DNA of 6,300 nt from Puia dinghuensis (lineage in GTDB: Bacteria; Bacteroidota; Bacteroidia; Chitinophagales; Chitinophagaceae), in the NCBI GenBank assembly GCA_026224995.1, contig JAMFRX010000284.1, positions 1-6,300 of the forward strand, in the 5' to 3' direction. Position 1 is the stretch's first letter, and every line of letters begins with the position of its first letter. The notes under the pieces were generated by a model, which saw nothing but the letters and a program-made list of their open reading frames with translations, made no database searches and was not told the origin of the DNA. Position numbers and translations under genes: made by a program. Shown piece after piece: positions 1 to 5,934 of this stretch.

Positions 1-276
1 ATAGCCGAACACTTCCATTCCAGCAGGCCTACCATCTCGGAACACATCAAAGTGCTCACGGAATGCGGCCTCATCCTGATCAAAAAGCAAGGGCGCGAAC
101 GCTATTGTCAGGCGAAGCTGGATAAGCTTACCGAAGTATCCGCCTGGGTACAGGACTGCCGCAAGTACTGGAACGAAACCCTCGACTCCATGGAGCTTTA
201 CCTGGAAGAATTTCAAGCTAAAAAAAATAAACATGCAACTCCCAAACGCACAAAGCGGCGGACCCCGCGAAAATGA
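1..276 (+). CDS. ArsR-family winged-helix transcriptional regulator (5' partial)
   Basis: The reading frame is open from base 1, so the first residues (probably about 25, by comparison with the family) lie outside the window; 91 residues are visible. The visible part starts in the DNA-binding helix-turn-helix: IAEHF followed by SRPTISEHIKVL is the classic ArsR recognition-helix pattern, and the wing follows at roughly residues 26-38 (LIKKQGRERYCQA). Next comes a helix rich in aromatic and acidic residues (WVQDCRKYWNETLDSMELYL), typical of ArsR proteins paired with SRPBCC genes. No cysteine pair of the arsenic-sensing type is seen in the visible part, so metal sensing is not supported. The last 18 or so residues (ending KRTKRRTPRK) are strongly basic and are encoded where the gene overlaps the next one. 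As in the family, it probably represses its own operon as a dimer; that is inference. Confidence 0.88.
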   Translation: MAEHFHSSRPTISEHIKVLTECGLILIKKQGRERYCQAKLDKLTEVSAWVQDCRKYWNETLDSMELYLEEFQAKKNKHATPKRTKRRTPRK

Positions 277-748
277 GGTCCTCATCACCCGGATCGTGAA
301 TGCTCCGCGAAAGCTGGTGTTCGAAGCGTGGACCGAGGCAGAACATCTTAGTCGCTGGTATGCGCCAAAAGATTGTACGGTCGTTTTTACATCGGTCGAC
401 TCGCGTGTAGGCGGCGGCTACCACGGCGCCATCCGCCATGGTAATGGCAAGGACAATTGGTTCAAGGCCGTCTACCTGGAGATCGTTCCGCCGGAGCGCC
501 TCGTCTTCACCCTCGCCAGGGCCGATGCAAAAGGGAATTTCATCACCCCCGAGGAGGCAGGTATGACGCACGAATGGCCGGCAGAGACCATCGTGACGAT
601 AACGCTGGAAGACCTGGGCAGGCAAACCCGGTTCACCCTCCACCAGACCGTAGACGCCGCTCTTGCCCAACGCACCGGCGCGCTCCCCAGCTGGCTGCAG
701 ATGCTGGATGCCATGGAACAATTGATCACGACAACCAACAACATATGA
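233..748 (+). CDS. SRPBCC / AHSA1-like domain protein
   Basis: This 171-residue cytoplasmic protein has no signal peptide or membrane segment. It matches the AHSA1-like branch of the SRPBCC (START-like helix-grip) fold across its whole length. The first strand and helix read RIVNAPRKLVFEAWTEAEHL (residues about 20-39), followed by SRWYAPKD, the VGGGYHG turn, the strand with IVPPERLVFTLA, and the C-terminal helix PSWLQMLDAMEQLI. Members form a hydrophobic ligand cavity; most are uncharacterised, and the link to Hsp90 activation is by name only. The ATG at 233 is chosen because the domain begins almost at once and the next in-frame start candidate (GTG near 296) would delete the first strand. 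This start lies 44 bp inside the upstream ArsR gene. There is no Shine-Dalgarno motif, but the stretch before the start is A-rich. ArsR plus AHSA1-like gene pairs are widespread, usually as a regulator and its target. The ligand or substrate is unknown. Confidence 0.88.
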   Translation: MQLPNAQSGGPRENEVLITRIVNAPRKLVFEAWTEAEHLSRWYAPKDCTVVFTSVDSRVGGGYHGAIRHGNGKDNWFKAVYLEIVPPERLVFTLARADAKGNFITPEEAGMTHEWPAETIVTITLEDLGRQTRFTLHQTVDAALAQRTGALPSWLQMLDAMEQLITTTNNI

Positions 749-1566
749 AACTGGCATTCTTCGCGGCTCTGTTGCCGCTATCGCTGAACGCCGCGGCACA
801 GCAGGACTCCATCACAGGTTATGCCACCCTGGGCAATCTCCGGATGTATTACGAGATCCATGGCACCGGGAAAGGGCAGCCGCTGGTGCTGATCCATGGC
901 GGCGGATCGACCATCGGCACCAGCTTCGGTCATGTGATCCCCGCTTTTGCCGAACACCGGCAGGTCATCGCCGTCGAGCTACAGGCGCATGGCCATACAG
1001 CGGATATCGATCGCCCGCTTAGCTTCCAGCAGGATGCCGACGACGTCGCCGGACTACTGCAGCAGCTCCACATCGAAAAAGCCGATGTCTTCGGCTTCAG
1101 CAACGGCGGCCAAACCGCCCTGGAGGTCGCCATCCGCCACCCCAACCTCGTCCGCAAGTTGGTCCTGGCTTCCATGTTCTACAAACGCGAAGGGGCCTAT
1201 CCCTGGCTATGGGCCGGCTTTCCAACTGCCTCATTGCACCAGATGCCAAAAAATCTGCGGGACGCCTATCTCGAGATCACTCATGACTCGGCACGTCTTG
1301 AGACGATGTTTCACCGGGACGTACAACGCATGAAGGACTTCAAGGACTGGTCCGACGATGCCATCCGGTCCATACAGTCCCCTACCCTGGTGATCATCGC
1401 CGACCAGGACGTCACGAAACCGGAACATGCCGTGGAGATGTACCGGCTCCTCCCACATGGCCGGCTGATCGTCCTGCCGGGTCACCACGGGGAATTCCTC
1501 GAGAGCGCTGGTCCGCTGCCCCTGCTTGCAGCGGCGCTGGTCGATGAATTCCTGGATGCGCCGTAA
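745..1566 (+). CDS. Secreted alpha/beta-fold hydrolase
   Basis: The protein has 273 residues. Residues 1-18 form a signal peptide (MKLAFFAALLPLSLNAAA) with Gln-Gln next, so it is probably periplasmic or secreted. The alpha/beta-hydrolase core follows: the oxyanion-hole strand LVLIHGGG (about 47-54), the nucleophile elbow GFSNGG with Ser119, an acid in ADQD (most likely Asp222), and the catalytic His in LPGHHGEF (His248 is the better fit, His247 the alternative). The triad therefore looks intact. The substrate is unknown; the family includes esterases, lipases, C-C hydrolases and haloperoxidase-like enzymes. The frame is open upstream to 457, but the ATG at 745 is the true start because the signal peptide begins there and the upstream part is out-of-frame SRPBCC sequence. 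Its start overlaps the SRPBCC stop in ATGA (745-748), which suggests translational coupling. An exported enzyme coupled to a cytoplasmic SRPBCC protein is a slightly odd pairing. Confidence 0.88.
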   Translation: MKLAFFAALLPLSLNAAAQQDSITGYATLGNLRMYYEIHGTGKGQPLVLIHGGGSTIGTSFGHVIPAFAEHRQVIAVELQAHGHTADIDRPLSFQQDADDVAGLLQQLHIEKADVFGFSNGGQTALEVAIRHPNLVRKLVLASMFYKREGAYPWLWAGFPTASLHQMPKNLRDAYLEITHDSARLETMFHRDVQRMKDFKDWSDDAIRSIQSPTLVIIADQDVTKPEHAVEMYRLLPHGRLIVLPGHHGEFLESAGPLPLLAAALVDEFLDAP

Positions 1567-1571
1567 CGGCC

Positions 1572-1598
1572 CGATTAAAGATTACTTATCTTTAATCG
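1572..1598. repeat. Perfect 11-bp inverted repeat abutting the amylase start codon
   Basis: The arms CGATTAAAGAT (1572-1582) and ATCTTTAATCG (1588-1598) are exact reverse complements around the 5-base loop TACTT. The element takes up most of the 32-bp gap between the hydrolase stop and the amylase ATG at 1599, and its right arm ends one base before that ATG. It is AT-rich in a GC-rich neighbourhood. No run of T follows, so it is not a standard intrinsic terminator. In mRNA it would fold over the region where a ribosome must land; in DNA it resembles an operator for a dimeric regulator. The right arm also contains TATCTTTA (1587-1594), a 7-of-8 match to the Bacteroidota -7 element TAnnTTTG (6 fixed positions, 5 matched), but there is no -33 partner. 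The structure is seen directly; any function is inference. Confidence 0.8.
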
Positions 1599-2921
1599 AT
1601 GCGAAGCACCCCCCTCATTGTTTGCCTGCTACTCACCGCCGCCTGCCTCGGCCAGCCGACTGCCGCCCCTCCCGCCTGGGCCCGCCGCGGAAATATCTAC
1701 GAAGTGAATGTCCGCCAGTACACCAGAGATGGAACCTTCAAGGCCTTCGGCAGACACCTGGACAGGATCAGGGCCATGGGCGTAAAGACCCTATGGTTCA
1801 TGCCGATCAACCCCATCAGCAAGCTGGACCGAAAAGGAAGCCTCGGCAGCTACTATGCCGTCGCCGACTATACGGCCGTCAACCCCGAGTTCGGGACAAT
1901 GGAAGATTTCAGGCAGCTGGTGCGTTCCGCGCACGAGAAGGGCATGACTGTTATTCTCGACTGGGTTCCGAACCATACCGGCGCCGACAATCGCTGGCTC
2001 AGTGAACACCCGGATTTTTATAAGAAGGACAGCGCCGGCAACGCCGCCACCCCCTTCGACTGGACAGACACGCGCCAGCTCGACTACGACAATCCGGTAC
2101 TACGGGACAGCATGATCGCCGCCATGCAATTCTGGGTCAGACAAACGGATATCGATGGGTTCCGGTGCGATGTCGCCTGGAACGTCCCGGGCGATTTCTG
2201 GAGCGACTGTATCCGACGGCTCCAAAAAATGAAGCCCCTGTTCATGCTCGCAGAAGGTGACAAAGCCTACCTGCCAGTGAGCGGCTTCGACGCCGTCTAT
2301 CCATGGGACCTGTTCCATATGATGGTGAAAGTGGCGAAGGGCGAACGCCCGGCTTTTGCGCTGGATAGCGTGCTCCACGATTACGATTCGATATATCCAA
2401 GGACGGCGCTGGAACTCTATTTCACCAGCAACCATGACGAGAACAGCTGGAACGGCGCCGACTATGCGACCTTCCCCCGTGCAGCGCACGCCCCATTTGC
2501 CGTGTTCACCCAAACCATGGCCCGGGGCATCCCGCTCATCTATGGCGGCCAGGAAGAGCCCGTGCTGCGCGCCATCCCTTTTTTCGAAAAAGATTCCATG
2601 GGCTTCCATTATTACCGGCGCGCGGCTTTCTACAAGACCCTGCTGGCGTTAAGGAAAAGAAATACAGCCCTGGATGCCGATGCGGAATTCAGGAAGCTGA
2701 ACGCCGGCGACCAGAGCGCTATCTATGCTTTCGTAAGGGAAAAGGCAGGGAAGAAAGTGCTCGTCCTGCTGAATCTGTCGCCCAGGGCACAGGAGATCAG
2801 CATCAGCGATGCGCCCCTGTACGGCCAGGCAACAGAAATTTTTTCGGGTAAACAGGAGGCCATCGGCCAAAAGAGCTGGTCGCTCGAGCCCTGGGGATAC
2901 AGGGTATACGAATATCTCTGA
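1599..2921 (+). CDS. Exported GH13 alpha-amylase-family glycoside hydrolase
   Basis: The protein has 440 residues. The N-terminus (MRSTPLIVCLLLTAACLGQ) is a signal peptide; Cys16 in LTAAC could be a lipobox cysteine, though Thr at -3 makes this weak, so lipoprotein or plain secreted are both possible. The four GH13 regions are present: DWVPNH (121-126), GFRCD with nucleophile Asp191, the acid/base Glu219 in LAEGD, and SNHD with Asp280 as transition-state stabiliser. A C-terminal beta domain fills about residues 365-440. Conserved family stretches such as YEVNVRQYT, WFMPINPIS and RKGSLGSYY (about 34-86) match periplasmic alpha-amylases of Bacteroidota. It should act on alpha-1,4-glucans or maltooligosaccharides; the exact specificity cannot be read. 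ATG 1599 is the first possible start because TAA lies in frame at 1593-1595. There is no Shine-Dalgarno sequence, and an inverted repeat ends directly before the start. No SusC/SusD genes are nearby, so this is not a visible polysaccharide utilization locus. Confidence 0.93.
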   Translation: MRSTPLIVCLLLTAACLGQPTAAPPAWARRGNIYEVNVRQYTRDGTFKAFGRHLDRIRAMGVKTLWFMPINPISKLDRKGSLGSYYAVADYTAVNPEFGTMEDFRQLVRSAHEKGMTVILDWVPNHTGADNRWLSEHPDFYKKDSAGNAATPFDWTDTRQLDYDNPVLRDSMIAAMQFWVRQTDIDGFRCDVAWNVPGDFWSDCIRRLQKMKPLFMLAEGDKAYLPVSGFDAVYPWDLFHMMVKVAKGERPAFALDSVLHDYDSIYPRTALELYFTSNHDENSWNGADYATFPRAAHAPFAVFTQTMARGIPLIYGGQEEPVLRAIPFFEKDSMGFHYYRRAAFYKTLLALRKRNTALDADAEFRKLNAGDQSAIYAFVREKAGKKVLVLLNLSPRAQEISISDAPLYGQATEIFSGKQEAIGQKSWSLEPWGYRVYEYL

Positions 2922-2931
2922 GTGCGCCATA

Positions 2932-2952
2932 GCCCGCCGGCCATCGGTGGGC
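2932..2952. terminator. Candidate bidirectional hairpin in the convergent gap
   Basis: Between the amylase stop (2921) and the end of the minus-strand phosphodiesterase (2966), GCCCGCC (2932-2938) can pair with GGTGGGC (2946-2952) through six Watson-Crick pairs and one G-T wobble around a 7-base loop. It lies about 10 bp past the amylase stop and about 14 bp past the other gene's stop, a sensible place for termination on both strands. No T-tract follows on either strand, so it is a weak candidate. The 10-mer CGGCCATCGG also occurs twice here (2938-2947 and 2952-2961). Confidence 0.25.
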
Positions 2953-2965
2953 GGCCATCGGCAAC

Positions 2966-4219
2966 CTACTTCAGCGTCCCTTGTAAAACCTTTAACGACC
3001 CATCCACCGGCTCGGTGATCTTCAGCCCGAGGAGATGCGCGATCAGCGGATATACGTTCACATTTTCGAATGCTGGTATCTGCAAGCCCTGTTTAAAAGC
3101 GGGTCCCCACGCATAAAAGGTGGCGCCCATGTCCGGAATGATGGGGTCATAGCCATGCTCTCCGGCGATGATCCTCCCACGGTCATGAAAGATGCGTGGA
3201 AAATGGGCCACCAGCAGGATATCGCCTTCCCGGTGATAGCGATCATCTTTCGAAGTATAATGCCAGCGCGCCGGCGTCTCGTCCGGCAGGTAGACATCAT
3301 AGCCGTCGGCGCCTTTTTTCAAGGCCGCATAGGTATCGGCGATGGCCCCCTTGTCCTTGGCGTAGAGATGGATCATCGTGCCGCCGTATTTTACGGTGAA
3401 CTTTGTCGTGTCAACCACGGGCGGGGTGATGCCATGCAGGGTGTCGACGGTGCCCATGCCGTGATCGCTCACAAAGACATAGTTCACTGGAAGGTGGAGG
3501 GAGTCGACCATCCGTGTCATCTTCCCGATACAATCGTCTACCAGGTGAACAGCATCCTCAGTCTCTTTGCTATCGGGGCCGAACAGGTGTTCGGCATGGT
3601 CCACCGGCGAGAGATAAAAGAGGATCAGGTGAGGCCGCTGCGCTTCGGGAAGGGTCAGCCAGTCCTTGACGGCCTGCAGCCGCGTATCCAGCGCGATCTT
3701 ATCGTTGAAATGGTACCAATAAGTTGGCCGCACCCCGCCAACGGCGGCTTCGCTGCCAACCCAGAAAAAGCTCGCTGTGAGCATCTTCTGCTGTTCGGCC
3801 AGCACCCAGATGGGCACTCCGCCGTAGAAGGAGCTATCACCTACCGCGTTGCGGTCGCCGAGGCGATAGCCCAGCCCCCTGGAAGGGTCGAAGAAGGTAT
3901 TGTCCACGAGGCCATCGTGGGAAGGATAAAGCCCCGTAGCCAGCGAATAGTGATTGGGAAAGGTCACCGAAGGATAGGACGGCGTCATCGAAGCGGCTGC
4001 CACTCCTGCCGATCGAAGGGCGAGCAGGTGCGTGGCATTGTACTTGTCGGCCAGGTCATGGCGGAAGCCGTCGGCAGAGATGAAGATGACATAGGGCTTC
4101 TGTTCCTGCCTGGACCCGTTGGACCTGCCGGGCATGACAACCTGGGTACTGTCGACCGGAGCCTGGGCGAAGGCCGCTAAGGAAAAAAAGAGGAGCCCTG
4201 CAAAGAACGGAAAACGCAT
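2966..4219 (-). CDS. Secreted type I phosphodiesterase / nucleotide pyrophosphatase (NPP-like)
   Basis: This 417-residue protein belongs to the alkaline-phosphatase superfamily, NPP branch (PF01663 type). Residues 1-18 (MRFPFFAGLLFFSLAAFA) are a signal peptide followed by Gln. The seven active-site residues of NPP enzymes all appear in order: Asp50 (ISADGFRHD), nucleophile Thr86 (SVTFPNHYSLATGLYP), Asp207 and His211 (SPVDHAEH), Asp252 and His253 (VSDHGMG), and His355 (GEHGYDP). Together they would bind two zinc ions. NPPs hydrolyse phosphodiester or pyrophosphate bonds in nucleotides or phospholipids; the substrate here is not determined. The protein is probably periplasmic. The frame can be extended to a GTG at 4246, but ATG 4219 is preferred because the signal peptide starts there and a TAnnTTTG promoter element overlaps the GTG region. 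It is divergent from the serine hydrolase gene and convergent with the amylase gene. The stop is TAG. Confidence 0.92.
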   Translation of the reverse strand: MRFPFFAGLLFFSLAAFAQAPVDSTQVVMPGRSNGSRQEQKPYVIFISADGFRHDLADKYNATHLLALRSAGVAAASMTPSYPSVTFPNHYSLATGLYPSHDGLVDNTFFDPSRGLGYRLGDRNAVGDSSFYGGVPIWVLAEQQKMLTASFFWVGSEAAVGGVRPTYWYHFNDKIALDTRLQAVKDWLTLPEAQRPHLILFYLSPVDHAEHLFGPDSKETEDAVHLVDDCIGKMTRMVDSLHLPVNYVFVSDHGMGTVDTLHGITPPVVDTTKFTVKYGGTMIHLYAKDKGAIADTYAALKKGADGYDVYLPDETPARWHYTSKDDRYHREGDILLVAHFPRIFHDRGRIIAGEHGYDPIIPDMGATFYAWGPAFKQGLQIPAFENVNVYPLIAHLLGLKITEPVDGSLKVLQGTLK

Positions 4220-4235
4220 GACAAAGTATTTACGC

Positions 4236-4243
4236 CAAACATA
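4236..4243 (-). promoter_or_regulatory. Candidate Bacteroidota -7 promoter element for the phosphodiesterase gene
   Basis: Read on the minus strand, TATGTTTG is an exact match to the Bacteroidota -7 consensus TAnnTTTG. It lies 16 bp before the ATG at 4219, which would give a very short leader. No TTTG-like -33 element is seen at the expected distance, so this is only a candidate. It sits in the 70-bp divergent region 4220-4289, which must also hold the promoter of the plus-strand serine hydrolase gene; the best plus-strand candidate is TAAAATTG (4249-4256), with one mismatch. The two candidates would nearly touch back to back. Confidence 0.4.
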
Positions 4244-4289
4244 CACAATAAAATTGTTTTACCTTCAGTGGCAGAATAAACCAATCGTT

Positions 4290-5831
4290 ATGCTTGCTAA
4301 AAGTCTGTTCCTCTCGCTACCGCTTTTCTTCCTCCTTCCCACCCTGCCGGCAGCCGCGCAGGACGCGTTTCCAACCGGCATCCCCGAAAAAGAAGGCGTT
4401 TCGGCCACGGGCATCATGGATTTCGTGAATGCCGCCAGCCATAGCCACACGGAATTCCACAGCTTCGTGTTCCTCCGCCATGGCAAGCTCATCGCAGAGG
4501 GCTGGTGGAATCCCTATAGCCCCACCCTGAAACATACACTCTACTCTACCAGCAAGAGCTTCACCGCCGCAGCCGTAGGCTTTGCTATCGCGGAAAAAAA
4601 GCTGAAGCTAACCGATAAGGTCGTCAGCTTCTTCCCCAACGATCTGCCCAACCCCGTCCCGCCAAACCTGGCAGCGCTCACCGTAAAAGATGCCCTCATG
4701 ATGTCCGACGGCATGGACCCCGATCCCACGCCAAAGGTGGCATTTGACACCAACTGGGCGAGGGCCTTCTTCGCCCAGCCCATCGTGAACCAGCCCGGCA
4801 CCAAATTCCTATACAACTCCGCCGGAACATATATGCTCTCGGCCATCGTGACCAAAGTAACGGGCCAGCCCGTCATCGATTATCTGCGGCCGAGACTGTT
4901 CGACCCCCTGGGCATCACCGGCGAAGACTGGGAGACCAGCCCGCAGGGCGCCAATACCGGCGGCTGGGGACTTCGTTTAAAAACGGAAGACATGGCTAAG
5001 TTCGGCGAGCTCTACCTCAATGGAGGCAAGTGGCATGGTAAACAGATCATCCCGCACGAATGGGTAAGGGAAGCCACGACCATGAAGATCATGCAGGACC
5101 CCAACGCGCCGCAGGCAAAAAAGGATAGCAGCGACTGGCTGCAAGGCTATTGCTATCAGATGTGGCGCTGCCGCCATAACGGCGTAAGGGCCGACGGCGC
5201 CTTCGGACAGTTCATCATCATGCTGCCGGATCAGGATGCGGTGATCGCCATCACGGCAGAGACACCGGACATGCAGGAAGAGATCAACCTCGTATGGGAG
5301 CACCTGCTGCCGGCCATGCAGGGCTGGGCCTATAAGGAAGACCCGGATGCGGATGCAAAGCTAAAGCAGCAGCTGGCGGCGCTGGCCCTGCCGCCAAAGC
5401 CCTCAGCGGCAAGCGCAGCCGATGTCTCTATCAACGGGATGACATTCAACCTACAGCCGAATGATAAGAAAATACAGACCATCGGCTTCCACCTGCAAGG
5501 CAATACCTGGCAGCTGAAGATCAAAGGCGATACCGCCCTATATTCGATCTCCTTCGGCGGTGGCCAGTGGGCTAAAGGCGAGACGACCCTGTCCGGCCCC
5601 AACCTCCTCACCGGCGCCGTACATCATGATGTAGGTCTGCCGGCCTTTCAAACAGCGGGGAGCTACCATTGGGTTGATGAGAACACCCTGGAGCTTGTGC
5701 TGCGCTATATCGAAAGCCCGCATACGGAAACGATGATCTGCCACTTCGATGGGAATAATATAAAGATCGAAGACAAGAACAGCTTCGATTATGGGAAGAA
5801 GACGGTGGTGCTCACAGGTGTCGGGCTGTAA
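4290..5831 (+). CDS. Secreted serine hydrolase, beta-lactamase class C-like fold, with C-terminal beta domain
   Basis: The protein has 513 residues. Residues 1-23 form a signal peptide (ending LPAAA, then Gln). The catalytic domain covers about 28-350: SxxK as STSK with nucleophile Ser86 and Lys89, the tyrosine motif as LYNSAG (Tyr175), the GGWGLRLKTEDMAKFG block (224-239), and the C-terminal block ADGAFGQF (301-308) where class C beta-lactamases have K-T-G. This is the usual form in COG1680-type 'serine hydrolases', which act as esterases, D-aminopeptidases or amidases rather than resistance enzymes; the substrate is unknown. After a linker rich in Ala, Pro and Ser (about 360-380), residues 380-513 form a strand-rich domain (INGMTFNLQ, GNTWQLKIKG) that I cannot assign to a named family; it may bind substrate or cell wall. 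The start is ATG 4290, where the signal peptide begins; the frame stays open upstream to 4119 but that part is antisense to the neighbour. No Shine-Dalgarno sequence is seen. Confidence 0.9.
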   Translation: MLAKSLFLSLPLFFLLPTLPAAAQDAFPTGIPEKEGVSATGIMDFVNAASHSHTEFHSFVFLRHGKLIAEGWWNPYSPTLKHTLYSTSKSFTAAAVGFAIAEKKLKLTDKVVSFFPNDLPNPVPPNLAALTVKDALMMSDGMDPDPTPKVAFDTNWARAFFAQPIVNQPGTKFLYNSAGTYMLSAIVTKVTGQPVIDYLRPRLFDPLGITGEDWETSPQGANTGGWGLRLKTEDMAKFGELYLNGGKWHGKQIIPHEWVREATTMKIMQDPNAPQAKKDSSDWLQGYCYQMWRCRHNGVRADGAFGQFIIMLPDQDAVIAITAETPDMQEEINLVWEHLLPAMQGWAYKEDPDADAKLKQQLAALALPPKPSAASAADVSINGMTFNLQPNDKKIQTIGFHLQGNTWQLKIKGDTALYSISFGGGQWAKGETTLSGPNLLTGAVHHDVGLPAFQTAGSYHWVDENTLELVLRYIESPHTETMICHFDGNNIKIEDKNSFDYGKKTVVLTGVGL

Positions 5832-5838
5832 GAGGGGA

Positions 5839-5934
5839 TCGGTCGGCAGTTCCATCGGCGGGCTCAGCGGCTGGTCCATCGGCAGGTTCATGGGCAAATC
5901 CACGGCGAACCAGCCTGAGCAGCCCATCGGCTGT
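5839..5934. repeat. Degenerate 12-bp tandem repeat (about 8 units) in the convergent gap
   Basis: A 9-base core close to TCCATCGGC recurs in 12-bp register. It is exact at 5851 and 5875, and has two or three differences at 5839, 5863 and 5887. The 5899 copy lacks one base (TCCACGGC), and the 5923 copy is CCCATCGGC. The unit at 5911 is no longer recognisable. The tract fills nearly the whole space between the serine hydrolase stop (5831) and the Kelch gene stop (5934-5936). Translated on the plus strand it gives a four-residue pattern (SIGG, SIGR), but that frame has no start at its head and is not the hydrolase frame. I call it non-coding. The repeat is read directly; its origin is unknown. 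Confidence 0.65.
5920..5933 (-). terminator. Short hairpin just past the Kelch gene stop
   Basis: CAGCC (5920-5924) pairs with GGCTG (5929-5933) around a 4-base loop, immediately after the minus-strand Kelch stop codon. The stem is only five base pairs and no T-tract follows, so a terminator role is weakly supported. It overlaps the last unit of the 12-bp repeat. Confidence 0.15.

Noticed and set aside
457..744. An N-terminal extension of the alpha/beta hydrolase
   Set aside because: It is the SRPBCC coding sequence in another frame (Arg/Pro-rich translation), and a clean signal peptide begins at 745.
218..799. A 193-codon minus-strand open frame
   Set aside because: It lies opposite the SRPBCC gene, which has clear family motifs; no recognisable domain.
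1572..1598. Intrinsic terminator for the upstream three-gene unit
   Set aside because: The stem is AT-rich and the sequence after it is the start of the next coding region, with no T-run.
1526..2005. A 159-codon plus-strand open frame across the hydrolase/amylase junction
   Set aside because: It is out of frame with two well-supported genes, and its translation is low-complexity Arg/Pro/Gln.
3035..4180. A 381-codon open frame on the plus strand, opposite the phosphodiesterase gene
   Set aside because: It is antisense to a gene with a complete NPP active site, and its translation shows no recognisable family and many His, Gly and Arg residues typical of a GC-rich shadow frame.
4220..4246. 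A GTG start at 4246 for the phosphodiesterase
   Set aside because: It would put nine residues with a bulky, charged start (MYVWRKYFV) before a good signal peptide and overlaps the candidate -7 element.
4119..4289. A longer start for the serine hydrolase
   Set aside because: The extra part is antisense to the phosphodiesterase N-terminus and crosses the divergent promoter region; the signal peptide begins at 4290.
5538..5927. A minus-strand frame with a Pro/Leu/Met repeat (LPMNLPMDQPL) at its start
   Set aside because: The repeat simply reflects the 12-bp DNA repeat read backwards, and the rest is antisense to the serine hydrolase.
5839..5934. CRISPR array
   Set aside because: The repeats are 12 bp, degenerate and directly adjacent, with no unique spacers of constant length and no cas genes.
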